Shown here: in pieces, positions 24,601 to 37,372 of the stretch | How positions within the stretch are numbered: the stretch's first letter is position 1 | Layout: the number at the start of each line of letters is the position of its first letter | Source: Styela clava | Lineage: Eukaryota; Chordata; Ascidiacea; Stolidobranchia; Styelidae | Direction of reading: 5' to 3' | DNA: 64,000 nt | Assembly (NCBI RefSeq): GCF_964204865.1 | Contig: NC_135254.1 | Coordinates: 11,103,001-11,167,000 of the forward strand | Program-made: the position numbers and the translations under genes | The notes under the pieces: model-generated | Told to the model about the DNA's origin: nothing | What the model saw: only the letters and a program-made list of their open reading frames with translations | Database searches by the model: none

Positions 24601-27010
24601 AACGACATTTTCTATTTGTTACTGTAAATTCAATTGGTTTTCGACAACCACGTTTGTGAAGGTCACATGAGGGCACATGGAACAGTTCGCGAAGATTGAA
24701 AATAGTGTTTTCTTTTACGCGAACGAACAAGGAATGAAGGCGGCTGATTACTGGGTTATCATTACCAGGCATTATACGGATATACTTATTAAGTTCGAAA
24801 CGATATTCTGTTTCGGAACACACAAACACCAGAATGAATGTTTGAAGTCAAATGTATATATATAGTTCAGGCCATTTGATCAAAATGGCTGCAGTTGATA
24901 TAAAACAGTTCAAATTGAGAAATTATTCTTGCAATGTTGATTGATGTTTAGGTAGAAGTCGCCAACTTTTTTCCAAATATTTACAATAACTTTAATACCA
25001 TTGAAATAATACTATGTGAATTATCTAAATTAAAGCACAATTTTTTGACACAATATTTAAACCCTACTAAATAAATAACACGTAGGGTTTAAATAACCGA
25101 GTATATAAATAATTACTATTAATCTGGCGATGGCATTTTTTATTGTAACATGGTTACTATTTCTAAAAATTGAATGCTATTAGCATTTTCCGTAATGTGT
25201 AACTGACTGTAACGCAAAGTTCTATAGATGAGGCAACTGTTGGAAGCATGAATAATTCATTCGACTGAGTTTACGTTTAGATTCTACAAATACTGCTAAA
25301 AATTCCGCAAAATATTTGGATCTTAGAAACATCCTTACGCTTGGGATAAAAATATGATACGAACATGTCGGAGACTCGTTCAAGTGTGAATTCGTTCTGG
25401 GCCGTGTTAAGGCAGTGAATCAATGTTGTGTTGCATCATTTGAACAGAAATGAAAGTGCTTTCACATGTTATTTATCAGCATCCTTTAGCTATGAATTTT
25501 TCATCATATGTCTGTCGTTTTATTTAGTCACCTGATACATACACTTTGAATAATTGTCATAAATTTACTTGCATACAACGGTATTTATGATGTATGTTGT
25601 ATTGACAGTTTAGTATAATGAACAAGATTTTCGAAATGTTGATTTCTGATGGAGCGAAAATCACTAAATTTTAACTTGACTGTATAGCCTTTGTTATATC
25701 TCATAACTCAACTTGTAATATTAAAGTACTAGGAATTGCCACAAGACAGGTGAAATTTTATTCTCAGTAAAATGACCATATAGTGGGGTTTGAATGATGG
25801 TGTGAATTGAATTATTCATGTTTTGACGATGTTGAGCAGGTTGGATTTTAAAGCTGAGAATTATTCAGCAGACAACAGTTGAGAATAACTTCTCGCTGAT
25901 ACAGTCTACAGTTGATCAACAGTATTGAATTGAAGTTTTCTCTTTCTGGTGGTGTCGAAATTTATTTAAATAAAGTATGCTGGTTTTGATTAAATTTTCA
26001 GAATAAAATCTTTGAGACGAATCTAATGATTTTATGATTTTAAATGTTTTCTAAGTAAACGGTTGTCTAGTTGAATAAGGAGCTGCTGAGATTTGCACGA
26101 CTAATAAAGTAATCAAATTTTGCAACTCGGATTTGACACTTATGATTTTATTTATGTCACGTGTGTGCATGGTTTGAGAGATTTTATATGCTTTACAGAC
26201 AAATAGGATCTAAATTTGAAAACAAAATTAAAACAACCCGCAGTGGTACGTTTGTATAACTGTTTATATTCAGCAATCTTGTTTTCATAAAAATGTTTAT
26301 ACTGATTCGTTATATGATGAGATGAGATTAAGATGATTCTGAGCTCAATGGATGTTTTTTATCGATGGATAAAGCATATAAAATCTAAAATTAATTCTGA
26401 TAATCTAGGATTATGAAAAGAATAGCAATGTCGCCCATATGAGGTACCCATTCCTTCAGGTTAAATTAAATCTGAAATCGATTAATTGATGGAATCGAGA
26501 TACCATATTCATTTTTTTTTCTTTTACTTTAAATCCTATTGATATTTCTGCTATCCGTTTGATATTAAGCAGAAATTGATTTTAAATAATGAAAATCGGA
26601 TACGATATGTATAAATGAAATCCAGTGCCCAGACAGTATATAAGAGATATTGTTAACGTGAGATGTTATCTATGATACTGACTGTATTCTGTTACTATGG
26701 TATAATGCTGTTGAAAAATGAATACATATAAATTTGCATTCAAAACTATGTAATAGTCAATTTTGTGTACTGTTGCAAATATCTTTCTTCTTGTTGTTTG
26801 TTGTGGGTTTTTTGATGGAATTCGATCTTTACAATAGAATCACGAGATATAGATCAGCTCCAAATACTACTGCAGTGAAGGCTCACTTGCAAAACTGTTG
26901 CACTCACATCAAGGATGTGTTAATTTAATTAGTTAAATAATGTACTTCATTTTTTATAAAAAAAATCTTCATTCAAAGGTTACATTCATTGGTCTCTAAT
27001 TTGTTATAAA
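21694..27010. other. Large gene-free stretch
   Basis: Lies between the divergently oriented galaxin-like gene (minus) and the plus-strand gene at 27011, so it should hold both promoters. It contains a short hAT-type element (22812-23419). No CpG-rich or other obvious promoter signature was seen. A minus frame at 24593-24829 with several Cys has no signal peptide or splice partners. Otherwise unremarkable AT-rich sequence. Confidence 0.45.
22812..23419. mobile_element. Short hAT-type element, about 608 bp
   Basis: Left end GGAAAGGTCCCCAATCTTTC and right end (reverse complement) CAGTAGTTCCCAATCGAAG are inverted-repeat-like. The subterminal GGCGGACCGG and TCGCGGACCGACAAAAA blocks are typical of hAT ends. 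Flanks GTCTAGCT and AGCTAGCT agree at 6 of 8. Internal open frames are not transposase. Confidence 0.55.
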
Positions 27011-30000
27011 ATGAAAAATCTAGCCACAGCAACGAAAAAAAGCATGGCTGCCGAACGCACAAGAAAAACGGCAATTGATTCTAATAAAAGAATTCATCTT
27101 CAAACAGAAAGAGAAACAACATATATTGTTGAAAGAAGAAAACATAAAAACAAGGATAACTCGACTAATATAATTTCGGAAGGCAATGAAAAAATAAATG
27201 CGAAAGACGAGTCATCAAAAATGTGAGTTTTATGAAACAGCAAATGACGAAATTGTTTATTCAAAATGTAATTTCTATTAAGTATGTTTGATGCGCTTGG
27301 ACAATTCATTTCGAACGCGAAATAGGAACATCTTTCAATTGCTTCTTTGCATTGCAATAAGTTATTTGAAAAATTACTTCTCTTGGTGAAAATATTGCAC
27401 TGGTGCAATATCATTATAGGTATTAGTATTTATTCTGTATTGCACAAAAAAAAACAAATAAAAATATCAAAGTTGTCTGTTTATTGAATTTTGTCATCTT
27501 TCATGTCTTTATGTTTTAGATTGTCTCAATCAGCTTTTTCGCTGAAATCTAACGACATCGATATTCACGAACAGCGTAAAAAATTATCTCAACGACATAC
27601 AATGGTTCGAAATGATATCAAAAGAGTGGATAGTAAGTTATAATGAATAAATATAATTAGAAATGGTAGAATCTCTTTCGATGTTTTAATACAATATTGT
27701 TCGATCATCTGCGCAGCAACTGCTGTCAGATACAGATCAGAAGTAGTTAGTAAGCAACAAGGTTTTGGTCACTTTTCCATGCAGATCCTCATATTTGACG
27801 ATATTTTACATTTTTATGAAGTGAGATATCGATTTCAAACACGAAAGAGAAAATTGACTTAATATTCAAGACTATTTCGTGCTTTGAAGAGCAGGTTACA
27901 ATATTATTAAAGTTTTTCACGTTCATGTTTTCTAAATTTCGTACGTTTTCATACAGAGCTCCAAAATCATGAGGAATCAGTTTTAGAAACATTAGATGAC
28001 TTGAATTCAAGAAAATTTACAAAAGAAAAAGATGAAGAACGCAATCATAATCTGGCTGCAAATGAAACGGTACGAATTCTATGTTTTTTTTTTTTTTTGT
28101 ATATTGAAAAGTAAAAATGAATGTAACATTTCATTTATCTTTGCAATTGGAAATCCTATTTTATCAGTAGTAACTTTGTTTAGTTTTGAGATAAATGTAG
28201 TGTGTTTGGCTTTGTCGGCCACTTCAGAACGGTTTGATTGTCATTTTGAATAAAATGCTTTTATGGCTGGTGTTAAGAACATTAGTGTATGCCAGTGAAG
28301 ATCGTTACATAGATGCTGCATTGAATTAATAGGATATGTAGATGGAATAATCATAATGTATTACATGATACCCACGACGTTCTTTATATATCCAATTATA
28401 GGTAAAGTAATGTAATTATCTGTGAAGTTTTGTGTAATTCGTATTTTATCGCTATTGATAATTGTGTAAGCGCCACAAGTTTCAGCATAGTATTTGTTCA
28501 ACTATACATACTTTCAATTAAATGAGTATATATTTGTCTTTGTAAATTACCTTATGTTGTCTATTGCCTCACTTGGAACTTTACCTGAAGATGTTATCAT
28601 AATGCGCTGTTAAACGAATACTTACATGATATTTACTGTCAGGGCTATATATATGCAAACACGCTGCTTCCGCGGATATTCGGTCGTTTGCATATACGTT
28701 GAGTTCTCAAATCTTGGTTTTTCGCGTTTTTTATCTTGATTTTTTTAGGTTATATACTGAACCTGCCGTCTTAATTTTTTGTATATCTTGAAAGGCCAAT
28801 GTTAATTTGATATATTTTATTTATATATTGTTAAAAAAGAAATCGAAAACAGACAAGCGATCTTCAATATCTAACATGGCAAAGAATGAAGACCTTCCAA
28901 GGAAAAGGTATAGATAACGTATCTTTTATTGTTATGACTGCTTTAAATAAACTTTTATTTACAGACGATAACACAATAACATATAGTTAACGAGTCCGCC
29001 CCGGAAATTTGAGCCAATAAAAGTTTAACTCAGTGAAACAGCAGTCAAATGGTGAAGAATTGAAATTTACAATTGTAATGATGCGCAGACTATGCTTAAA
29101 TTGACCAATTCACTTTGCAGTATCAATAAACTATAGCAACTAACTTCCAACGTTTCTTGGTAATCACATTTATAAGAGAGTGTTTATTTCTATGCATATG
29201 TGACTTGTTCAACTTGACCTTCATTGTAACATAGTAACCTGACAAGTTTTTGTTTCAGTATTCTTGACACTAAGCTCCCGCCTTTAGAAGACAACTCCAG
29301 AAATCGAATGTCAAGAAGGGTTGGGGTCAAAGGGCAGGTAAAACTGATTCCGTCTCCATTCAGAAATGACGAAACAGACAAAACTGTAAAAACACAAAAT
29401 GCGACCAATTCGTCACAGCAATCAAATACACGGAACACACCACAGCCTTTACCGCGAGTAAGCAGACGAACCAAAACAGCATCGGACCTAAACAACAACA
29501 ACGAAATTGACTTTGGAATGCAAGATGTAATAAATTCATACCCCAAGCCAATTCCGCGTATCAAACTACAAAAGACAGATTCCAGCATAAGCGTACAAAC
29601 CAAAAACGAACAGAAAATATCTAGAGTCAAAAAACATTATTCAAACCTGATGCTAGCAGGGATTAAAGACTTTGACAAAGAACCAGAATTATCGGCATTT
29701 CCACCTCCGAAACCAGTACCGAGAACTTTCCCACCGACGGGAAGGAAACTCAAAAGCTTGACGACAAGAGATTCCATATCTAATGAACATGATACAACCG
29801 ATATTAAAATCCGAGCCAAATTTGAACTGGGGAAGATAATTCCGCGGGAAGCATTACCCGAATCCGTACCTAGCCGTACCCCCTCCCCACCAAAAACAGA
29901 TCACTGTGAAATAAAACAACCTGAGGATATTCCACAAAGAAATTTTGGCAAACCTCTCGATATTTTCGAAGATTTCATTAGGAATTCGGACGATAGCCTA

Positions 30001-30096
30001 TTTAAAATGGACGTGATAAGGCAACAAACTGCTTTAGTTCGAGAAAAGAGAAATCAATTGAACATGGCCCGAAAACTCGCTCCTCTCAAAAAGTAA
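27011..30096 (+). CDS. Predicted disordered intracellular protein with three PxP(L/I/V)PR motifs (447 aa)
   Basis: Five exons: 27011-27222, 27520-27632, 27957-28069, 28840-28907 and 29259-30096. Phases are consistent and it ends in TAA at 30096. There is no signal peptide or membrane segment. The first ~180 residues are Lys/Glu/Arg-rich and likely helical or coiled. The C-terminal half is low in hydrophobics and carries PQPLPR (about 230-235), PKPIPR (264-269) and PKPVPR (319-324). These fit the PxPxPR/PxxxPR sites bound by CIN85/CD2AP-type SH3 domains, so a cytoplasmic adaptor or cytoskeletal scaffold is a reasonable guess. No known family was recognised. It is the only gene on the plus strand. 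An AATAAA at 30177-30182 lies 81 bp after the stop; a second at 30629-30634 lies beyond a MITE. Confidence 0.8.
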
Positions 30097-30176
30097 AAGT
30101 CCGTACCAGCGTATGTGTTTTTTGAAGGCTATAAGAAAAGACTCATTAAAATAACACGATTGACTTTAAATACTAG

Positions 30177-30182
30177 AATAAA
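30177..30182 (+). terminator. Candidate poly(A) signal (AATAAA)
   Basis: Lies 81 bp after the stop of the plus-strand disordered-protein gene and just before MITE family A copy 1. Confidence 0.5.
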
Positions 30183-30202
30183 TACTATTAAGTACTATTT
30201 CT

Positions 30203-30438
30203 GGTACTCCTGTAGTATGCGAACCAATATGGCGGACACCTGAACGAAGTATGTGTACCAGGTTTGGGTTAGGCCATAATTTTATTAAAATTTACCTTAT
30301 TTTAGTTCTATTACGAGTTCGGGGACTAGTCAAGTGACTCCCGTAGTATTTGTACCTGAAATTATGGCCTAACTCTAACCTGATACACTTACTACGTTTC
30401 GGTGTCCGCCATCTTGGTTCACATACTACGGGAGTACC
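30203..30438. mobile_element. MITE family A, copy 1 (236 bp, long inverted repeats)
   Basis: The two arms (GGTACTCC...GAACCA...GGCGGACAC...TAGGCCATAATTT) are near-perfect inverted repeats separated by a short loop (GAGTTCGGGGACTAGTC). A perfect 8-bp duplication, CTATTTCT, flanks it at 30195-30202 and 30439-30446. Homologous copies are at 42922-43155, 47000-47246 and 57767-57929, with a fragment near 62192-62243. Confidence 0.85.
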
Positions 30439-31138
30439 CTATTTCTATCATTTTGTGTGTTGTTATAAACGTATATACAAGATTTATTTAAATTTTTATA
30501 TTGGGTAGTATATAGTTCATTGTAATACTGATTTATTGTTGTCTCTGTTCTCTATCTTAAATTGCAGTGTTTATATCTTGTCTTTTTGTGCGGATCAATT
30601 TATATGTTGTACGGAGAAATTTTGAAAAAATAAAAAAAATTACCAGAATTAATTGCACTCGTAATGTAATTGTAAAAAGTTCAATTTAATTGACAAATTT
30701 GAAGCATTCTGTTAATTAACTACGATGATGCAACATGATTCCAGAGACGTCGTCATGCTATCTATTTCAAGCTTTAATTTATTACCAAATTAGACTACAT
30801 GACAACATTAGGTTGCAATTGCAAATCACGTTTTTCTCTGACTACAATTCAATTCTAATCGGAATTTATTCAGCAACAAAAATCTATTTAGATACAATAT
30901 AACAAGTTGAATAAAACATATGTTTATGCTTTTAGACCTGGTACATGAATCCATAAAAAATGCATGGAAATCTTCATGGAATAAAACAAACCAAAAATTA
31001 AACAAACAAGAATCGATTAATCTCTGTTTTATCATGAAATTATATCAGTTAACAAATATGAAAGACATGCTAAACTAAAATCTTGATTACGTATAGATGC
31101 GTCGATGACTTTTTTTCTTAACAATGACAAGGAATCAT

Positions 31139-34100
31139 TCAAAAGTAAGATTCCAAGGTTCCTCTTCTTCTGACATCTGTTGTCCAACAATGGAAACCAC
31201 CGCCGAGAGAATTTGCATATCGGAGATTGACTGTTATGGGCTTTATGCCTGTTTATAAATTTTATATTTTCAACTTTTTCATGTCCATACAGTAACACAA
31301 CATAGAAAAATTATAACTTGTTGAAATTGAACTTCAGTGAAAGCAAAACTGTTATTAGATCATATTATTATTACAATTCAAAAAAAAGTTAAGAAAAAAA
31401 AACTAGAACACCAAAAAAACATGCAAACCTCATATAGTAACCATTCATATCCAACGATTAGTTATTCATATTATGACGTATAATTTCTTACCTAGACTCT
31501 CAAACATTTTAATGGTCGGAATTTCATTGGTATCACATAAAACACGCTTTTCATCTAACATGAGAACATTCATGCTAAGCCATTTTGATGACATCCAGAG
31601 TGGGTGAGCTATAAGATGTGAGATATAACACGAATGACTTAATTATCTGTATTTTCTGTATTACGTGCCCCGTATGTGCGTTTTAACTTTTTACTTATTG
31701 ATCTTAAGATCGGTAAGTATATTGATAGGTATTTGTCTGTATGTATGTATGTCTGTCTGTGTGTGTGTCTGTTAGATGAACGCGATATCTAACGAACGCG
31801 TGGTTGAATCTGCTCCAAATTTTGCATGTGCATGCATCTTACCTCGGACCAGAAGCCTTTTGGGTTAATTATGTCGTATAATTAGCGAGTTATTAACTAA
31901 TTACCGATCTAAGATCGATAAGTCTTCGGTCTCCGACCGATATTCTCGTTTTTTCATTGGTGTAAAAATCATATTGCGTTACTTGTAAACTAATGGAATT
32001 CTTCAATTTTTATAAGGGAACACTCTGTATAAAATTGAAGATAATTCATTTGGATTTTTTATTATCATAAATAAACAGCTACTGAACGCTTTAAGTGGAT
32101 CGATAATTACCTAACAGAGTGGTAGGTGGGAGACATTCCAGTCAGATGGATGGAATATAAACGCTTTACTCACAATCTGGCATAACCGGATCCGCTGCTG
32201 TAACAACTTTCCATCCGGCCTTTTTAAACATATCAATCTAAAATACACAAAAACGTTTTAAAATACATAATGAGCATCAGTTGTTGATCACTAGTCGGGC
32301 ATATCATCGCCATCAATTGAAAAATTATGTTCCCGTTTTTTTATATGCAAAGTTGTCATTTGCTGCATATTAAAAGCATAACGGATCTGTTAATTGCTTT
32401 GCTAGTTGTTTCCGTTGTGAAAACAATAAATTTATTGTATTTTTGTATAGCAATACCCAGTTTTAAATCGATGAAGATAAGAAGTTCACCAGAAAGCTAT
32501 CATTTATTGTTTTTTGTTAAATATGAGCTTTCATCCCATATTTTGATGATTTCGAAACGCACCACCACGTCTTTAATACGCTTTTTTGCTAACCATTTTG
32601 ACCAAATTAGTTTGAATCACAATATCTACAAATTATGATATCTTGAGTAACCTAATCTGTATCAATCTTCTCGAAACAACAGCAGCTGACAACGTGTTGG
32701 ATTCAATATTAAAATAATTTCGATTTCACCCATAATTAACCAAATTTATTGTACTCCATTTCGGAATATTAGATCCAAAATAAGCTCCATTGAAATATTT
32801 TATTTCATCCAACATAATATTCAATTTACTTACCTGGTGACAAGGTCTATCTGGATTAGAGATCACCAACCCAGGCCCGATTATATTAAACGTGCCGTCT
32901 ATGTGCATGGGGTTCGGATCATTGAAAGATATTTCATGAATTTTATATTCTGACCCCAAGTGTCGACGCATCCATTCAATTCCCATCCGATTCGTTACCT
33001 TTGAAAGATCAAACAAAAACAAAACTTCTAAATATATATTTTTTTCTGCAAAATCATGTTTGATCATTTAAGTTTTTCATTCTTAGTTATAAAAGTTAAG
33101 CAAAGTTAGTATGAAGAAGAAGTGTTCAAATTTTATGAAATGATGGATATAATATTTCACTGCTCTCAATTCTTTCAGATTTGAAGAAATGAAAAACATT
33201 TTTTTATCAGCAAATAATAAACTAAATGCATGTCCCTTTCCACAATAAAAAATAAATAAAATAAAAGGGGATTGAATTTAGAAGCAACAAATTATTCATG
33301 AAACTTTTTGAATATACAAAAGCCCAATTTATATAATCTGGTGGTAGATCGAAACCGGATGAACTAATCGACCCAATTGAACCAAACCTGCCAACAATTA
33401 AACTGTCATCTAATGACTAACACCGCGAGTTTTTACTTGAAAAGTTATTTAAAAGAAAGAATAGAAGAGCAGAAAAATGGAATTTTTCTATGAGATTCAA
33501 TAACAACATTGACTTTTCTATATACCTTTTACATTGATTCGACATGATGTGCATTAGTTATATCTTGCCATTTTACTGTTCGAATCTCGTGGAGAATAAA
33601 TATGGGCAAGGGGTTTGATAAACTGGTGGAACCTATTAACATTAACCTAATTCACCATTCCAGTACACGATTTGAACTGGTAGCCGACAATGGTTCGCAA
33701 TATGATCATACTCTATTGTTCTACTCTTTTTTTCCACAAGTGTGCCTACAAACTCACTGCAACATAAGGCTTACAAACAACAGTTGTATCTACACGTAAA
33801 ACCCGAATCTGTTTTTTATTGTGTCATGTCATCCGTAATGTCGTTGTTCTTTGCTTTCAGTTTACATACAACAGCCACACTGAGATTCTATGTGATGGAT
33901 TGCTATTGAATGGGTCAAAAATTATGTTTTTATTGTTTGGGTCATATATATTGATATAAATAAATCTTTTTCTCAAGTTTTCAAAACATACTTGGTATTG
34001 TATAATTTTTAGCTATGCACATGCATGGGCGCATGTACATATAGCCGTACATAGCATGTACATCAGCAGGACTAAGGCTATTTCTGGCCCTCTATTTTGG

Positions 34101-37100
34101 GAAAATTCACATGCAAGAATGCGTATTTGCAAGCGTATAAATAACCGCAATTGTTCAAATATTGCGCTAAATTTTTTTATAGTTTTAAGGGTTTCATATT
34201 GGTGAAAACTTTTATGTGTTCAAATATCATTGCTTCCAAAAGTCCACTGGTGCAAAATCTAATGGTTGAAATGCTCGACGATGCAAACGTTTGTGGAAGA
34301 AAACTTACCGTGCAGATGATGACTACAAATGTACGCTTGCAATAAACGTGACTGCAAATGTCCTGACATCGATAGATCTTAGCTGTAGCCATATTTTTAG
34401 ACACCTTTTTACACGTAGCTATGTATCAGTGTGTCATGTTATTTAAACATTTTCAATCAGTTTTATAATCGATTCCAAACATTGTATTTGGCCAACTTGC
34501 ATATAATAAATAAATTAAAATTGAGTCGAGTAATATAAGATGGTTCAATTAAATAGTTACAAATGATCGAATTCATGAACTGCCAATACCAATATCTGTA
34601 GGCTACATACTTGACTTCTTTGAACAAATATATCTTTCCCTGCTCGCATAAAGTCAGCGGCATCAAAACAAGGTTCAAATTCCGTCGTTACAAATTTCCC
34701 TTGTTCTGCCAGCACACGTCGATCTTCAACGCTCTTAATTGGGTAACTCTGAAAAGAATTTCGTTGCTATTGGTATTGATTTCATATCAGAATGTTATCA
34801 TAGATTCAAATATAATAACATTACATGTTCATACATGACAAGCAAGATGTTACTTCATTCTGAAAAATCTATAAAAATCTGCAAACATAAAAATTTTCGC
34901 CACAAAAATGAGATTGTGATTATTGCTGGAGTATAATTTAGAAATAAGAAAATTAAACAAATTTTATTAAATAATCTCACTTACCTTGTCGTATAATTCA
35001 TCTTTCATTTCGGGTTTAGGCGCAGTTGTCCATTTCGCCCCTTTTCTGAAATAATCTTTGATTATTGAACGATATGCCCGGTACTCAAAAAATCTAGATC
35101 GCCAAGCCATCGGAGCTTCGATAATTTCATTTCCGACAACAATTAGAATATCTCGAGGCATTGCCGCGTAAAGTCCTGTATAGAAAAAGTGTATTTTTAT
35201 GTTTTATTCGTATGTAAAGTTAATCAATCAGGCAGATGAACCTAGTTTGTTATTTGAATACAAATCTTAGGAACGAAAGTCGATTTGGGTTCAATGACTC
35301 GAAGTCGCGTGATGAGGAGCGAAAAATAAGTAGATAAAACTTCTGTTCGAGCACGCCAGAGGTTCCCAACATGTAAAATAAATCACGTGATTACGTGGAG
35401 CAACATCAAATCATTTGTTATAAAATTACATCTCGTGTGCTCGCATCTAGCTCTTAATAAATATCTTATAGCGTTTGTCTTCATCTACTTCTCAATAGTC
35501 TGCCCTTGTTGCGTTACAATATCTATACTCAATTACACAAATAACCGGTGCATTTGAACATCCTATAATCTCGGTTTCAAAAGTACTTTTATAGCGACCT
35601 TTAATGATTTGCATTCATCAATAAAAATTCTTCGTCTATAATGAACAGCACACAGAAAGAAAATTTTTCATTCAGTTTTGTTTAACAATTATTTTTAATG
35701 TAGCATGAAGGTTTAGTTTGAAGACATGTTTCCAACATTTCGAGTCCATGTTTGATTATATATACCCGATTAACACAAACTCACCATTTGCTTTAAAATC
35801 AGGTGTTTCATATTCTTCAGACCAATCCAAAATATCTGGTCTTCGTACTACGACTCCTTCATGTCGTAAAATGTTACAAAATTCTTCAACTTCTGCAATA
35901 GCTTGTTTAACATGTTCTTGCGGGAAAGGTTCACCTCCGTTCGTTTCGTAAAATCCCCAATATTTCTGGTTAGTATTTGCCTAGTAATGAATGACATATT
36001 TGAAATTATGTCTATTTATAAATCATTTCAATTTTCCAAGATAGCATCATTTTTGTCTACACATCGATTTGTCCCAACCTCATTATGAGGTTATGCGAAC
36101 TTATGAAGGCTTATCCAGAATTAAAATATCCACAATTATTGTCGTTTCCCCAAAGTAAGCCAACAAAACGCTTCGGTTTAAGATTCCTTAATACGCCTCT
36201 TATACATGAGAAACCAAAATTGCTACGACAACAAAGTCGATTATATTTAATTTTGTCTCGCAGAAATGCATATGTGCTCTATATGAAAATTACATTTTGA
36301 ACGTCTTACCTTTACTTCGATTGAAAATGTTGGCACGCAGGCTCCTTCTGGTCTCCCAACAATCACTTCCTCAAGCGGATCCCATTCATTGTGAGACGAT
36401 ACCGGACAAGAATCTTTTGCTTCCTGCATTCAATTTATAAAATAACATCTATCATTTGTGTCTTCGAAAACATATATTCAAAGCGTCTTGTTATTATCTT
36501 CCATATCCGTATAAAAAACTTAATTGGAGAGGACTTTATCAACTTTCATCAAAAATGCTCAATTACATTTATCTATAAACTCTATCTACTGTATCACATA
36601 CCATTCTCACGAATCATAATATATTTTACTGATTACGCAAATTTTGGATATTTATACCCACTTTAACTTCGATTGGTTCATGATTTTGGTGTACGAGACG
36701 AATACATCTTCGGTTAAAAATCTTCTGCTGTGCAAAAAAAGTTATCTTGGATTAGATTCGAAAAATTGTAATCAATCGCCTAGCCCTGACATGGGAAAAC
36801 TACGATCCGCGGGCCCAATCCGACCCGATGGGTAATTCAATCGGGCCCGCCTGATGCTGCCACAACCAAACTAAAACCAAACTTTGTGGAAACAGCTCAA
36901 GGAATTTGTTGAGATTAAATTTAGTTTTTGTACGAGGCTAAGTGTTTTCCACTTTTACTTTTTGCAACACTGTAAATTTTCTTCACAAATTGTAACCTTT
37001 TATGTCACACATGTCCCGCCAGTCTGGATGGGCAAAATTTCTGTCTCCCTTGTCAAAAGCCCTTGCCCACCTCTGGCCTAGCCGGTTCCAATCACACATA

Positions 37101-37372
37101 CAAGACGGGTAGACGAAGGTAAAAATAGATGGGCATTATTCGCTCTATCAGATTGCTTGAGTAGCTGCATAAAATACCTCGAGGTAACAACACCATGACA
37201 AAATGCAACAAAAATAAATATTTTCATGTTATAATAAGTAGATGTAAAATTTCAAAACTACTTGATCAAACAGTGCAAAAAAGTATCAACAAAGTAACAT
37301 ATCCAAGCAGAGATTAAAATATCGCAAACATAAAAATATTACCAATGAATTTCTTAGAATTACAGAGATCAT
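31139..37372 (-). CDS. GATM: Glycine amidinotransferase, mitochondrial (AGAT), 395 aa
   Basis: Ten exons: 37343-37372, 36662-36724, 36310-36423, 35785-35980, 34985-35175, 34611-34748, 32834-32998, 32174-32237, 31492-31608 and 31139-31248, all in phase. It catalyses the first step of creatine synthesis (arginine + glycine to guanidinoacetate + ornithine). The body is unmistakably [70 protein letters not shown]. The catalytic triad is intact as Asp227, His276 and Cys380, each 27 residues lower than in the human enzyme. The first ~31 residues ([10 protein letters not shown] + [15 protein letters not shown]...) are Arg-rich, fitting a mitochondrial transit peptide; these two 5' exons are less certain than the rest, and exon 2 uses a GTGGGT donor. 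Intron 1 has an hAT insertion and intron 8 or 9 region a family C repeat. Confidence 0.96.
31690..31955 (+). repeat. Repeat family C, copy 2 (in a GATM intron)
   Basis: Homologue of 4902-5171 in opposite orientation, with TGTC/TGTA simple repeat (31738-31770), the AACGCG..TGAATCTGCTCC..TTTTGCATGTGCATGC core and GATAAGTCTTCGGTC..CCGATATTCTCG end. Located in the intron between GATM exons 8 and 9. Confidence 0.65.
36786..37075. mobile_element. Short hAT-type element in GATM intron 1, 290 bp
   Basis: Perfect 8-bp duplication GCCTAGCC at 36778-36785 and 37076-37083. The ends CTGACATGGGAAAACTAC and CTTGCCCACCTCTG are inverted-repeat related, with GGGCCC-rich subterminal blocks (GATCCGCGGGCCC, ATCGGGCCCGCC). 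It lies about 60 bp upstream of GATM exon 2 (minus strand) and has no coding capacity. Confidence 0.8.

Larger units (their letters stand above)
30097..31138. other. Convergent intergenic region between the plus-strand gene and GATM
   Basis: Holds the 3' untranslated regions of both convergent genes and a 236-bp MITE (30203-30438). Plus-strand AATAAA sites are at 30177 and 30629. A minus-strand AATAAA (30865-30870) is a candidate GATM poly(A) signal about 270 bp past its stop. Confidence 0.55.

Noticed and set aside
24593-24829. Minus-strand frame with several cysteines
   Set aside because: No signal peptide, no flanking exons and no known domain; also open on the other strand.
29190-29630. 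Long minus-strand frame opposite the plus-strand gene
   Set aside because: Shadow of exon 5 of the plus-strand gene, which has consistent splicing and motif repeats.
31738-31770. Short tandem TGTC/TGTA repeats considered as a CRISPR-like or regulatory array
   Set aside because: Simple microsatellite inside repeat family C; the window is eukaryotic and has no spacer structure.
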